From Microbacterium sp. Leaf320 (GTDB taxonomy: Bacteria > Actinomycetota > Actinomycetes > Actinomycetales > Microbacteriaceae), in assembly GCF_001423485.1 (NCBI RefSeq), contig NZ_LMOD01000004.1, positions 310,001-374,000 of the forward strand: DNA of 64,000 bases, written 5' to 3'. The position numbers and the translations under genes were made by a program. This document shows, in pieces, positions 26,715 to 35,899 of the stretch. The notes below the pieces were generated by a model. It searched no databases. It was not told the origin of the DNA and was given only the letters and a program-made list of their open reading frames with translations. Each line of letters opens with the position of its first letter. The first letter of the stretch is position 1.

Positions 26715-27692
26715 TCAGCGGGCGTCGAGCACGGCGTAGCACCGCGCGAGGCGATCGAGCCACCAGTCGCGACGGTCGTCCGAGGCTGCGAGACGCGTGA
26801 GCGCCGCTGCATCCGGGGTGACGCGCGCTGCGGGGATCGAGCCGTCGACCGGACGGAGGTCGGCGACGTCGTCGAGGAAGAGCGACGCGGTGCCGAGACC
26901 GCAGTCGTAGTCGAGGGTCGGGAGTGCCGCAGCGAGAGCCGCACCCTGAGAGAGACCGACTGCGGTGTCGAGTGCGCTGGAGACGACGACCGGCAAGCCG
27001 GCGGCCGTGATGATCTGCAGCGCGTGCGTGATGCCGCCGAGCGGCTGGGCCTTGATCACGAGCAGATCGGCGGCCTTCTCGCGAGCGACCGCGAGCGGGT
27101 CGGATGACTTGCGGATGCTCTCGTCGGCGGCGACCGGGATGCCCATGTACTTCACGCGGGTGCGCAGCTCGGCGAGCTCGGGCACAGTGGCGCACGGCTG
27201 CTCGACGTACTCCAGATCGAACTCGTTGAGGGCATGCACCGCGTGCTCGGCCTCGTCGACGTTCCACAGGCCGTTGGCGTCGACGCGGATGCGTCCCTCA
27301 GGGCCCATGGCCTCGCGCACGGCTCGCACGCGTGCGATGTCGTCGGCGAGAGTCTGGCCGGGCTCAGCGACCTTGACCTTGGCGGTGCGGCAGCCGGCGA
27401 ATCGCGCCAGCACCTCCGCCACCTGTGCGGCTTCGATCGCCGGGATCGTGGCGTTGACTCCGATCCGCTCGCGCAGTGGCTCTGGCTGTGGCCTCCAGGC
27501 GAAGTCGATCGCGGCCGCGAGCCAGGTCGCAGCCTCTGCATCCTCGTACTCGAGGAACGGGGAGAACTCCGCCCATCCCTGCGGTCCTTCGAAGAGCAGC
27601 GCCTCCCTGGTGTCTACACCGCGGAATCGGGTGTGCATCGGCAGTGCGACGATCCGGGCCGAGCTGAGAAGGTCTGCGAGCGGTGGGAGCAT
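26715..27692 (-). CDS. menC: o-Succinylbenzoate synthase
   Basis: A 325-residue enolase-superfamily enzyme of menaquinone synthesis; it dehydrates SHCHC to o-succinylbenzoate in the cytoplasm. Visible features are the acid/base lysine motif AKVKVAEPGQ, metal ligands in RIRVDANGLWNVDEAEHAV, DLEYVEQPC and PVAADESI, and the second lysine in LLVIKAQPLGGI. ATG at 27692 is supported by CAGAAT (27699-27704) six bases upstream; the longer open frame is discarded. MenB and MenE follow about 2.5 kb away on the other strand, so the pathway is split over the region. Confidence 0.93.
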   Translation of the reverse strand: MLPPLADLLSSARIVALPMHTRFRGVDTREALLFEGPQGWAEFSPFLEYEDAEAATWLAAAIDFAWRPQPEPLRERIGVNATIPAIEAAQVAEVLARFAGCRTAKVKVAEPGQTLADDIARVRAVREAMGPEGRIRVDANGLWNVDEAEHAVHALNEFDLEYVEQPCATVPELAELRTRVKYMGIPVAADESIRKSSDPLAVAREKAADLLVIKAQPLGGITHALQIITAAGLPVVVSSALDTAVGLSQGAALAAALPTLDYDCGLGTASLFLDDVADLRPVDGSIPAARVTPDAAALTRLAASDDRRDWWLDRLARCYAVLDAR

Positions 27693-27751
27693 GTGCTCAT
27701 TCTGCTCTGTGCCCGCGCTCCGACGGCATCCGCCGTGCCGAAGGCGGTGGG

Positions 27752-28771
27752 TCAGGTCAGTCGCTTCTGCAGCTCGCCGAGTCGCTCGCTGGGTCGGAAG
27801 CCGAGCAGTGCGTTGACGGCGAGCATGTGCGCGTTCGACTCGGCGTTGTAGGTGTAGACCGCTGTCGTGCGGGGTGCCTCTCGGTGCAGCATCCGCAGAT
27901 TGGCGACCTTCACGGCGATGCCGAGACGATGCCCGCGGTCGGCTGTGCGCACGAGGGTTCCCCACTGGTACGCGTTCCCGTCGTCGGCGGAGACGACCAG
28001 CTGGGAGTATGCGGCCGCATCGCCGTCCGGGGCGAGGGCGATGGTTCCGAACGAGAGGCGACGCTGTCGGTCGATCAGTTCCTCGCTCTCGCGGATGCTG
28101 TCGACATCGGGCTTCTGCGGCTCGATGTCGAGTTCGCCGGTCGGTGCCTCGGTCTCGAGCGTCGCGTCGAGGATCGTCCAGCGTTCCACGACGTCGTCGG
28201 GGATTCGGCCGACCCAGCTGCGGAGCTCATAGCCGTCGGTCGAGCCGGCGATGTCGGTCTCGACCCGGTCGAGCAACGCGGGATCGACGGGCAGGTCGAG
28301 TCTGCTCTGCACGTCGCCGAGGGCGAGCGCGTATCCGTGCGCGCGGGCGAATTCGCGCCCGGGGGAGCCAGCTCCCTCCGATCCGTGTTCATAGGGCCAG
28401 GACGTCGAACCGTGCGCGGTGGTCCGGCCGGATGCCACGGCTTCGCCTTCGAGGAACGCCAGCGTCGCTGATCCGATGCCGCGCCGTCGGTGGCGCGGAG
28501 GCACACTGATCGCCAGGTGCGCGATGTGCGTGTTGTCCTTGAGGGGCAGAGCGAGACTCGCGGAGCCGACCACCTCGTCGCCGTCGCGCAGCAGGTACGC
28601 CCGTCGATCGATGACTGCGGATTCCTGTTGCAGCTCGCTGCGGCTCTCCGCGAGCGACCACACGACGGCATCCGCGCCGCGGTCGGCACGCTCCGCGGCC
28701 GCGTACGCATCCCACCACGCGTCGACGTCGACGGGATCGAACGGATCGATGCGCGAGATCTCGATGGTCAT
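27752..28771 (-). CDS. GNAT family N-acetyltransferase (double domain)
   Basis: A 339-residue protein with two GNAT-like halves. The first has a clear acetyl-CoA motif, HLAISVPPRHRRRGIGSATLAFLE near residues 84-105. The second is more divergent (GTLVRTADRGHRLGIAVKVANLRML near 280, then YNAESNAHMLAVNALLGFRP). The arrangement resembles mycothiol synthase and other tandem GNATs, but it is not assigned to one. ATG 28771 is preferred over the in-frame ATG 28804 because TACCGT (28778-28783) ends six bases upstream. It is divergent from the PadR gene. Confidence 0.88.
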   Translation of the reverse strand: MTIEISRIDPFDPVDVDAWWDAYAAAERADRGADAVVWSLAESRSELQQESAVIDRRAYLLRDGDEVVGSASLALPLKDNTHIAHLAISVPPRHRRRGIGSATLAFLEGEAVASGRTTAHGSTSWPYEHGSEGAGSPGREFARAHGYALALGDVQSRLDLPVDPALLDRVETDIAGSTDGYELRSWVGRIPDDVVERWTILDATLETEAPTGELDIEPQKPDVDSIRESEELIDRQRRLSFGTIALAPDGDAAAYSQLVVSADDGNAYQWGTLVRTADRGHRLGIAVKVANLRMLHREAPRTTAVYTYNAESNAHMLAVNALLGFRPSERLGELQKRLT

Positions 28772-28823
28772 GCGCCCACGGTACTTCGTAGGCGTGGTCG
28801 ACATGCGCTACATAAATGTGTGA

Positions 28824-28853
28824 TTGACAATGGTGTGTAACGCACAGTAACGT
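28824..28853 (+). promoter_or_regulatory. Promoter of the PadR-HAAS pair
   Basis: TTGACA (28824-28829), an 18-bp spacer and TAACGT (28848-28853) end seven bases before the ATG, so the transcript is probably leaderless. Short dyads overlap it: ACAT-AA-ATGT at about 28810-28819 and TGTG-TAACG-CACA at about 28834-28846, either of which could bind PadR. Confidence 0.65.
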
Positions 28854-28860
28854 GACGGAC

Positions 28861-29193
28861 ATGAACGAGACCCTCGACACGCACCTGCAGGAACTGCGCC
28901 GCGGCACCGTGGTGCTGGCCTGCCTGCAGCTGCTGCGCACCGCGGGGTACGGCTACGCGCTGCTCGAGGACCTCGAGCGCCGTGGCTTCGCCACCGATGC
29001 CAACACGCTGTATCCGCTGCTTCGCAGGCTCGAGAAGCAGGAGTACCTCACGAGCGAGTGGAACACCGACGAGGCACGGCCCCGCAAGTTCTACCGCACA
29101 TCGGAGGCCGGCATCCGGCTCGCCGACACCCTGACCGAAGAATGGCGATCGCTCACGACGGCGATCGCGACCCTCACAGCTGAGGAGAACTGA
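28861..29193 (+). CDS. PadR family transcriptional regulator
   Basis: A 110-residue winged-helix regulator. It shows the PadR core: LRRGTVVLACLQLLRTAGYGYALLEDLE followed by TDANTLYPLLRRLEKQEYL and the wing PRKFYRTSEAG. The C-terminal helix is short, as in the PadR-s2 subfamily. ATG 28861 is chosen over GTG 28852 because the -10 overlaps the latter. The next gene starts one base after its stop; PadR regulators are commonly paired with such membrane proteins and repress their own operon. Confidence 0.92.
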   Translation: MNETLDTHLQELRRGTVVLACLQLLRTAGYGYALLEDLERRGFATDANTLYPLLRRLEKQEYLTSEWNTDEARPRKFYRTSEAGIRLADTLTEEWRSLTTAIATLTAEEN

Positions 29194-29194
29194 C

Positions 29195-30154
29195 ATGAAC
29201 ACGACGGCCACGCTCACCGAGCGGTACATCAGCGCCACCATCCGGAGCCTCACCCCCGAGGTGCAGGGCGACGTGCGCGCCGAACTCGAAGGTTCCATCG
29301 CCGACGCGATCGACGCCAGGCTCGAGCAGGGGGAGGCCCCTGAGGACGCCGAGCGCGCGGTCCTCACGGAGCTCGGCGACCCCGGCATCCTCGCCGCCGG
29401 TTATGCCGACCGTCCGCTCCACCTGATCGGCCCGAAGTACTACCTCGTATGGTGGCGCCTGCTCAAGCTGCTGCTCTGGATCGTCCCGGTCTGCGTCTTC
29501 GGAGGGGTGGTCCTCGGGCAGCTGCTCGACGGCGCTCCGACCGGAGAGATCATCGGCACCGCAGTCGTCGCGACTCTCGGCTCTGTCGTGCACATCGGAT
29601 TCTGGGTGACGCTGGTCTTCGTCATCCTCGAGCGCGCCGGCACGGACACCGGCGTGAAGTGGAGCATCGATCAGCTTCCGGAGCCGACGCAGAACGGCGC
29701 GGGGCGGGCCGATGCGATCGCCTCCCTCGTGTTCCTGGCTCTCGGGGTCGGCGCGGTGTTCTGGGACGCGCTCGTCGGCTTCTTCCCCACCGGCGGCGAG
29801 CCGATCGCGATCCTCGACCCGGGACTGTGGCCGTGGGGCATCACGTTCTTCTTCGCACTGTTCGCCGCAGAAACGTTGCTGGCCGTCGTGGTCTACGCCC
29901 AGCGGCGGTGGACCGTCGTCACCGCGGTGGTCAACACACTGCTCGCCGTGGTCTTCGCCGCCTGGTCGCTCACGCTGCTGCTGCAGGGAGCACTGATCAA
30001 CCCCGAGTTCCTGGCCTTCGTCTTCACCGACAACGGCGTGACGGACGAGACGATGCGCATCCTCACGGTCATCACAGGCTTCTGTCTCGTCGCCTTCCCG
30101 ATCTGGGACATCGTCGACGGCTGGATCAAGACCGCTCGCGCTCGCCGCATCTGA
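29195..30154 (+). CDS. HAAS-domain membrane protein (permease prefix domain)
   Basis: A 319-residue protein. The N-terminal 70 residues (TERYISATIRSLTPEVQGDV, then AEDAERAVLTELGDPGILAAGY in similar form) are the HAAS or permease-prefix helix bundle. The remainder has about six hydrophobic segments, including LLKLLLWIVPVCVFGGVVLG and WGITFFFALFAAETLLAVVVY. HAAS proteins are generally partners of PadR regulators; their function is not settled, with envelope stress or antimicrobial resistance suggested for some. It shares an operon with the PadR gene. Confidence 0.82.
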   Translation: MNTTATLTERYISATIRSLTPEVQGDVRAELEGSIADAIDARLEQGEAPEDAERAVLTELGDPGILAAGYADRPLHLIGPKYYLVWWRLLKLLLWIVPVCVFGGVVLGQLLDGAPTGEIIGTAVVATLGSVVHIGFWVTLVFVILERAGTDTGVKWSIDQLPEPTQNGAGRADAIASLVFLALGVGAVFWDALVGFFPTGGEPIAILDPGLWPWGITFFFALFAAETLLAVVVYAQRRWTVVTAVVNTLLAVVFAAWSLTLLLQGALINPEFLAFVFTDNGVTDETMRILTVITGFCLVAFPIWDIVDGWIKTARARRI

Positions 30155-30234
30155 ACACGGAGTGCAGACGGCGTCGCCTGCTCGCAGGCGGCGCCGTCTG
30201 CGTCTGCAACCTCCACAGGAATAGGCTGGATGCC

Positions 30235-31146
30235 GTGACCAGCGCATTCGTCTCAGACCTGTTCGACCCGGACGAATGGGTGCTCGCGCCCGGTGCCGAG
30301 GACTACACCGACATCACGGCCCATGTGAGCACCGATGGCGGAGTCGCGCGCATCGCGTTCAACCGCCCGGAGGTGCGCAACGCCTTCCGCCCGCACACGG
30401 TCGACGAGCTGTATCGCGCACTCGACGATGCACGACAGAACCCGCGCATCGGTGCCGTGCTGCTCACCGGCAACGGCCCGAGTCCGAAGGACGGCGGCTG
30501 GGCGTTCTGCTCCGGCGGCGATCAGCGCATCCGGGGCCGCGACGGCTACAAGTACTCCGACGACGAGACGACCGTGCACGATCCGGCACGCGCCGGCCGC
30601 CTGCACATCCTCGAGGTGCAGCGGCTCATCCGCTTCATGCCGAAGGTCGTCATCGCGGTGGTCCCCGGTTGGGCCGCCGGCGGAGGGCACTCGCTGCATG
30701 TCGTGTGCGACCTCACGATCGCCTCGGCGGAAGAGGCGCGGTTCAAGCAGACCGATGCCGATGTGGGCAGCTTCGACGCCGGATACGGCTCGGCGTACAT
30801 GGCGCGGCAGACGGGGCAGAAGTTCGCTCGAGAGGTGTTCTTCCTCGCTGAGGAGTACTCGGCGCAGCGCGCCTACGAGGCCGGCGCCGTGAACCGTGTC
30901 GTGCCGCATGCGGAGCTCGAGCGCGAGGCGCTGAAGATGGCGCGCACCGTGCTCACCAAGTCGCCGACCGCGATCCGGATGCTGAAGTTCGCGTTCAACG
31001 CCGTCGATGACGGACTCGTCGGCCAGCAGGTGTTCGCGGGGGAGGCCACGCGGCTCGCCTACGGCACCGACGAGGCCGTCGAGGGGCGGGACTCGTTCCT
31101 CGAGAAGCGGGATCCGGACTGGACCTCGTTCCCCTGGCACTACTGA
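30235..31146 (+). CDS. menB: 1,4-Dihydroxy-2-naphthoyl-CoA synthase
   Basis: A 303-residue crotonase-fold enzyme that cyclises o-succinylbenzoyl-CoA in menaquinone synthesis. Characteristic stretches are FNRPEVRNAFRPHTVDEL, the oxyanion region WAFCSGGDQRIRGRDGY, VVPGWAAGGGHSLHVVCDLT and TDADVGSFDAGYGSAYMAR, which separate it from ordinary enoyl-CoA hydratases. The start is GTG 30235; TAGGCT (30222-30227) ends seven bases upstream, consistent with a leaderless mRNA. menE follows 31 bases later. Confidence 0.96.
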   Translation: MTSAFVSDLFDPDEWVLAPGAEDYTDITAHVSTDGGVARIAFNRPEVRNAFRPHTVDELYRALDDARQNPRIGAVLLTGNGPSPKDGGWAFCSGGDQRIRGRDGYKYSDDETTVHDPARAGRLHILEVQRLIRFMPKVVIAVVPGWAAGGGHSLHVVCDLTIASAEEARFKQTDADVGSFDAGYGSAYMARQTGQKFAREVFFLAEEYSAQRAYEAGAVNRVVPHAELEREALKMARTVLTKSPTAIRMLKFAFNAVDDGLVGQQVFAGEATRLAYGTDEAVEGRDSFLEKRDPDWTSFPWHY

Positions 31147-31177
31147 TCCCGGAACGACCGAGCGGAGCGAGGATCAC

Positions 31178-32338
31178 ATGGTCGCGTTGAGATCGACGGA
31201 TGCCGAGGATCCGGTCGAGCTCCGTGAGGCTCTCGCCCGTGCTCTCGACGGAGGTCCGGCGCTCGGATTCGGCATGCTCGGAGACGCCCCGAGCTGGGTG
31301 TCCGAGGGCACCGCGGTCGTGATCGCGACGTCGGGATCGAGCGGCATCCCCAAGCGGGTCGCCCTGAGCGGCGAGGCGCTGCGCGCGAGCGCGGATGCCA
31401 CGGCAGCGCGGATCGGTGCGGGTCGCTGGCTGCTCGCCCTCCCCGCGGGCTACGTCGCGGGGCTCCAGGTCATCGTGCGATCGCTGGTCGCCGGCACGCA
31501 TCCGGTCGCTCTGAGCGGACGATTCTCGCCCGCATCCTTCGCCGAGTCGACGCTGTCGATGCTCCGACCGTCGTCGGGAGCATCCGGCTCCCTCCCCGAC
31601 CTCTACACGTCCCTCGTCCCCGCACAGCTCTCGACCCTTCTCGACGCGGCGGACGATGCGCCCGTGCGTGCTGCGCTGCAGGCGTACCGCGCGATCCTCG
31701 TCGGCGGCCAGGCGCTGCCCGAGCCGCTGCGCGACCGCGCGGCCGATCTCGGAGTCCGGCTGGTGCGCACCTACGGCTCCACGGAGACGAGCGGAGGATG
31801 CGTGTACGACGGCGTCCCGCTCGACACCGTCGGCGTGCGGACGGTCGACGGCGAACTGCGCATCGCCGGTCCGATGCTCGCCGACGGGTATCTCGGGGAC
31901 GGCGAGCTGACGGCGAAGAACTTCTCGCGCGACGAGCACGGCATCCGCTGGTACCACACGGGCGATCTCGGACTCCTGGACGACGGCGTGGTGCGAGTGC
32001 ACGGCCGAGCCGACAACGTGATCGTCTCCGGTGGCCTCAACATCTCCCTCGACCGCGTCGAGAGGCTGGTGCGTCGCGTCCCCGGGCTCACCGGAGCGGT
32101 CGTGGTGGGCGTCGAGGACGAGCGATGGGGTGAGGCCTCGGTGATCGTGGCCCCTCGTGGCGAGGCGCTGCGGCGCAGCGAGTCCGAGCAGCTGGCACAT
32201 GCGCGGGACGTCGTCGCGGAGGAGCTCGGCAAGCACGCCAGGCCCGCGCGGCTGATCCTGGTCGACGAGCTCGACGTGCTCTCCTCGGGCAAGCCCGATC
32301 GCGAGGCCATCCGGCGAGCCGTCGCCGAGCTGCGCTGA
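31178..32338 (+). CDS. menE: o-Succinylbenzoate-CoA ligase (short actinobacterial form)
   Basis: A 386-residue AMP-binding enzyme that activates o-succinylbenzoate with ATP and CoA. The phosphate loop IATSGSSGIPKR is at 49-60, the adenine region RTYGSTETSGG near 196, WYHTGDLGLLDDG near 265 and the catalytic lysine motif SSGKPDREAI near the C-terminus. Usual MenE proteins have about 100 more N-terminal residues; short forms occur in Actinobacteria, so this is not obviously truncated. ATG 31178 follows GCGAGGA and the preceding menB by 31 bases. Confidence 0.92.
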   Translation: MVALRSTDAEDPVELREALARALDGGPALGFGMLGDAPSWVSEGTAVVIATSGSSGIPKRVALSGEALRASADATAARIGAGRWLLALPAGYVAGLQVIVRSLVAGTHPVALSGRFSPASFAESTLSMLRPSSGASGSLPDLYTSLVPAQLSTLLDAADDAPVRAALQAYRAILVGGQALPEPLRDRAADLGVRLVRTYGSTETSGGCVYDGVPLDTVGVRTVDGELRIAGPMLADGYLGDGELTAKNFSRDEHGIRWYHTGDLGLLDDGVVRVHGRADNVIVSGGLNISLDRVERLVRRVPGLTGAVVVGVEDERWGEASVIVAPRGEALRRSESEQLAHARDVVAEELGKHARPARLILVDELDVLSSGKPDREAIRRAVAELR

Positions 32339-32381
32339 CCGTCGATTCGCCGGGGCGAGACGTCTTCTGCCAGAGTGGGGC

Positions 32382-33173
32382 ATGGCCACCTACACGCACG
32401 GACATCACGAGACCGTCCTCCGCTCGCACAGCAGTCGCACCATCGCGAACTCGGCGGAGTACCTGCGCCCGCACCTCACCGCCGGCACGAGGCTTCTCGA
32501 CGTCGGAGCGGGGCCCGGCAGCATCACGGTCGACTTCGCCAGCGTGGTCGGCCACGTCACGGCGACTGAGATCGATGAGAACGCACTGTCGCTGTCGCGT
32601 GATCTCGCCGCGAGCAGAGGGCTCACGAACCTCGACTTCTCCGTCGAGGACGTGCACTCCCTGAGCTTCGCCGACGACAGCTTCGACGTCGTCCACGCGC
32701 ACCAGGTGCTGCAGCACGTCGGCGATCCCGTGCAGGCGCTCCGCGAGATGCGTCGGGTCACGGCGCCCGGCGGAGTGGTCGGCGTGCGCGACGCCGACTA
32801 TGCGGGCTTCATCTGGTTCCCGATGCTCCCCGAGCTCGACCGCTGGCTCGACCTGTACAGACGAGCCGCGCGGGCGAACGGCGGCGAACCCGACGCGGGC
32901 CGCCGCCTGCTCGCCTGGGCGCGGGCAGCCGGGTTCGACGACGTGACTGCGACCACCTCCAACTGGACCTATGCGACGCCGGAGGACCGCGCCTGGTGGG
33001 GCAGCATGTGGGCCGACCGCATCCTCGAGTCCGCGCTCGCCCGGCAGCTGGTCGACAGCGACATGGCGACCTCCGCAGACCTGCAGGCGATCAGTGACGC
33101 CTGGAAGCGCTGGGCCGACGACGGCGACGGCTGGTACCTCGTGCCGCACGGAGAGATCATCGCGCGCGCCTGA
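32382..33173 (+). CDS. Class I SAM-dependent methyltransferase
   Basis: A 263-residue methyltransferase of the type 11 group. The SAM-binding motif is RLLDVGAGPGSITVDFA (near 37-53), followed by TATEIDENALSLSRD, DVHSLSFADDSFDVVHAHQV and an APGGVVGVRDADY loop. The C-terminal half (GAPGRRLLAW-like stretch to the end) would bind the acceptor, which is unknown. CAGAGT at 32371-32376 ends five bases before the ATG and is a marginal -10. Confidence 0.9.
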   Translation: MATYTHGHHETVLRSHSSRTIANSAEYLRPHLTAGTRLLDVGAGPGSITVDFASVVGHVTATEIDENALSLSRDLAASRGLTNLDFSVEDVHSLSFADDSFDVVHAHQVLQHVGDPVQALREMRRVTAPGGVVGVRDADYAGFIWFPMLPELDRWLDLYRRAARANGGEPDAGRRLLAWARAAGFDDVTATTSNWTYATPEDRAWWGSMWADRILESALARQLVDSDMATSADLQAISDAWKRWADDGDGWYLVPHGEIIARA

Positions 33174-33237
33174 CCCACCCGGCGGATACATCTGCAGACG
33201 GATGCGGGACGGATGCCGTGCCGCGTAGCGTGGGGGA

Positions 33238-34413
33238 GTGATCCGCCCGCTCTCGCGAACGGCGCTGGTCCTCGACATCGTCGGGGCGGCGCTGCTCTTC
33301 GTCATCCTCACCCCGTTCTCCGTCGCCTTCTACGGGCCGGGGGCGAGCGGCGTGGGAGTCGACGGTGCAGCCGTCGCAGCAGTCGTCGTGGCGGGACTGC
33401 TGATGTTCGGCGGCGTAGCTATCGGCAGGCTCGCTCCCGGACTCGCGCTCGCCGCGGCGTGGGCGGGCGCGATCGTGCAGATGCTCTCCGGATTCGGGCC
33501 GCTGCCGATCGACGTCGCGATCCTCCTCGTGCTCTACGCGACCGCCGCCTGGGGGTCACGGGTCGTGTTGTGGTGGGGATTCGGGTCGGCGCTCCTCGGC
33601 GCTTTCGTGTCGGCCGTCTACATGGTGGTCGTCACCGGTGTCGCCTCGAGCGCGAGCGGCTGGGATCAGCTGACCACCGGCACGCTTCTTCTGGTGGTCT
33701 CGGTGCTCGCGCTCGGGTTCGCCTGGGTGTGCGGCCTGCTCTGGCGCGTGGTCCTGCGTGCACGGAGCACCAGGTCGGCGCAGCTGCAGGCCGAGTCTCT
33801 CGCGGCCGAGGAGCAGGAACGCGTGCGCATCGCCCGCGACATGCACGACATCGTCGCGCACTCCCTCGCCGTCGTGATCGCGCAGGCCGACGGCGCCCGA
33901 TACGCCGCGGCAGCCAAGCCCGAGATGGCGACGGAGGCGCTGGGCACCATCGCCCAGACCGCGCGCGGGGCGCTGAGCGACGTGCGACTGCTGCTCACGC
34001 AGCTGCGGCACCGTCAGGGGGACGGCCCGCAACCGACGCTGGCCGACCTCGAAGCGCTGTTCGCGCAGGTGCGCCAGGCCGGAATCGAACCGCGCATCAC
34101 GGTCGATCCCACGCCGCCCGGCGAACCTCCGGGAGCGATCCAGCTCGCGGTGTACCGGATCCTGCAGGAGGCGCTCACCAACGCCATCCGGCATGGCGAC
34201 GGCGCGGTCGACGTGCACCTCGCCTGGCTTCCCGACCGGGTCGACATCCAGGTGCGCAACACCGTCGGCCGCGAGCAGACGCAGGGCAGCGGTGGGCACG
34301 GCGTGATCGGCATGCGCGAACGCGCCCAGCTGGTCGGCGGTAGCCTTCAGGCGGAGCGTCAGGGCGTGCAGTTCGTCGTCCACGCCTCGCTCCCGATCGG
34401 AGAACCCGCATGA
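33238..34413 (+). CDS. Sensor histidine kinase (NarL/DesK type)
   Basis: A 391-residue membrane kinase with about five N-terminal hydrophobic segments up to residue 173 and very short loops, so it may sense a membrane state or act with the nearby ABC transporter. The HisKA_3 dimerisation helix is ERVRIARDMHDIVAHSLAVV with phospho-accepting His203; the ATPase domain includes LQEALTNAIRHG and GHGVIGMRERAQLVGG. GTG 33238 is supported by TAGCGT (33226-33231) six bases upstream. Its end overlaps the response regulator start by four bases. Confidence 0.94.
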   Translation: MIRPLSRTALVLDIVGAALLFVILTPFSVAFYGPGASGVGVDGAAVAAVVVAGLLMFGGVAIGRLAPGLALAAAWAGAIVQMLSGFGPLPIDVAILLVLYATAAWGSRVVLWWGFGSALLGAFVSAVYMVVVTGVASSASGWDQLTTGTLLLVVSVLALGFAWVCGLLWRVVLRARSTRSAQLQAESLAAEEQERVRIARDMHDIVAHSLAVVIAQADGARYAAAAKPEMATEALGTIAQTARGALSDVRLLLTQLRHRQGDGPQPTLADLEALFAQVRQAGIEPRITVDPTPPGEPPGAIQLAVYRILQEALTNAIRHGDGAVDVHLAWLPDRVDIQVRNTVGREQTQGSGGHGVIGMRERAQLVGGSLQAERQGVQFVVHASLPIGEPA

Positions 34414-35045
34414 TCAGAGTCGTCCTCGTCGACGATCAGTCGCTCTTCCGTGCCGGCATCCGCATGCTGCTCGCATCGCAGCCGGATATCGATGTGGTCG
34501 GTGAAGCCGGAGACGGGCGCGAGGCGATCGAACTGGTCCGCGTGACCCGACCGGACGTCGTGCTGATGGACATCAGGATGCCGGTGATGGACGGTCTCAC
34601 CGCGACCGCCGAGATCCTCGGGCAACCCGACCCGCCGAAGATCGTGATGCTGACGACCTTCGACCTCGATGAGGCGGCGGCCCGCGCGATCCGTCAGGGA
34701 GCCAGCGGCTTCCTGCTGAAGGACGCGGACCCCGAGTTCCTGCTCGCTGCGATCCGGACGGTCCACTCCGGTTCGAGCGTGATCGCGGCATCCGCCACGC
34801 GCGAGCTGTTCGAGCACTTCGCCGAGGCCCCGAAGCCGGTGCCCCCGCAGTTCGCGTCGCTGACCGATCGCGAGCGCGAGATCTTCGCGCTCGCCGCGAG
34901 GGGGCTGTCGAACTCCGAGATCGCCGCGCGCGAGTACCTCAGCGAGGCCACCGTGAAGACGCACATCAGCCGCATCCTGACGAAGCTGACCCTGCGCGAC
35001 CGCGTGCAGCTCGTCGTGTTCGCGTTCGAGCACGGTCTCGCCTGA
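34410..35045 (+). CDS. NarL/LuxR family response regulator
   Basis: A 211-residue two-domain regulator. The receiver (1-120) has the acidic pair in LVDDQSLF, phosphoryl-acceptor Asp54 in VVLMDIRMPVMDG and the conserved Lys in GFLLKDADPE. The C-terminal LuxR HTH starts near 145: LTDREREIFALAARGLSNSE, then ATVKTHISRILTKL. ATG overlaps the kinase stop, so the pair is translationally coupled. The ABC genes 90 bases downstream are the natural targets. Confidence 0.95.
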   Translation: MIRVVLVDDQSLFRAGIRMLLASQPDIDVVGEAGDGREAIELVRVTRPDVVLMDIRMPVMDGLTATAEILGQPDPPKIVMLTTFDLDEAAARAIRQGASGFLLKDADPEFLLAAIRTVHSGSSVIAASATRELFEHFAEAPKPVPPQFASLTDREREIFALAARGLSNSEIAAREYLSEATVKTHISRILTKLTLRDRVQLVVFAFEHGLA

Positions 35046-35137
35046 CCTGCAGCCGGTCGGATGATCATCCTTGCGATGTACGCGGATGCGTCGCCAGGGC
35101 GACGCGGCGGCGGGGCAGTGCTCCGTAGCGTCGAAGC

Positions 35138-35899
35138 ATGGAGATCACGACCACCGACCTCGGGCTCGCGGCCCGCGTGCAGCACCTCGACAAGACCTAC
35201 GGCGCCGGCGAGGGAACCGTCCGCGCGCTCGACGACGTCAGCGTCGGCATCCGCCGCGGTCAGTTCACCGCGATCATGGGCCCGTCCGGCTCGGGCAAGT
35301 CCACGCTCATGCACATCATGGCAGGCCTCGACACCCCCACACAGGGACGCGCCTGGATCGGAGACACCGAGATCACCGGCCTCGGCGACCTCGATCTGAC
35401 GATCCTGCGCCGCCGCCGCGTCGGCTTCATCTTCCAGGCCTTCAACCTGGTGCCGACCCTCACGGCGCTCGGAAACATCATGCTGCCGTTCGAACTCGAC
35501 GGCCGGCGCCCCAGCGCGATCGAGAAGGCCCGCATCGACGGACTGATCGAGACGCTCGGGCTCGGCTCCCGGCTGCAGCACCGGCCGCATCAGCTCTCGG
35601 GAGGGCAGCAGCAGCGCGTCGCGATCGCGAGAGCCCTCGCCACCGCACCCGATCTCGTCTTCGCGGACGAACCCACCGGGAACCTCGACTCCAAGACCGG
35701 GCGGGAGGTGCTGCAGCTGCTGGCCACGGCGAGCCGCGAGCACGGGCAGTCGATCGCGATGGTGACCCACGACGCGATCGCGGCCAGCCACGCGGACCGC
35801 GTGCTCTTCCTCGGTGACGGACGCATCGTCGCCGACCACCCTCGTCAGAGCGCCGAAGAGATCTCGGCCTACATGCTCGCCGCCGAGGTGGCGGCATGA
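35138..35899 (+). CDS. ABC transporter ATP-binding protein (MacB/LolD type)
   Basis: A 253-residue ATPase with Walker [10 protein letters not shown] at 48-56, Q-loop FIFQAFNLVPTLTALGN near 97, signature [15 protein letters not shown] from 153 and Walker B LVFADEPTGNLD from 173. The FNLVPTLT and EPTGNLDS variants mark the MacB/LolD/BceA branch, which works with FtsX-like permeases. TAGCGT (35126-35131) ends six bases before the ATG, so it has its own probable leaderless promoter. The last bases overlap the permease start (ATGA). Confidence 0.94.
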   Translation: MEITTTDLGLAARVQHLDKTYGAGEGTVRALDDVSVGIRRGQFTAIMGPSGSGKSTLMHIMAGLDTPTQGRAWIGDTEITGLGDLDLTILRRRRVGFIFQAFNLVPTLTALGNIMLPFELDGRRPSAIEKARIDGLIETLGLGSRLQHRPHQLSGGQQQRVAIARALATAPDLVFADEPTGNLDSKTGREVLQLLATASREHGQSIAMVTHDAIAASHADRVLFLGDGRIVADHPRQSAEEISAYMLAAEVAA

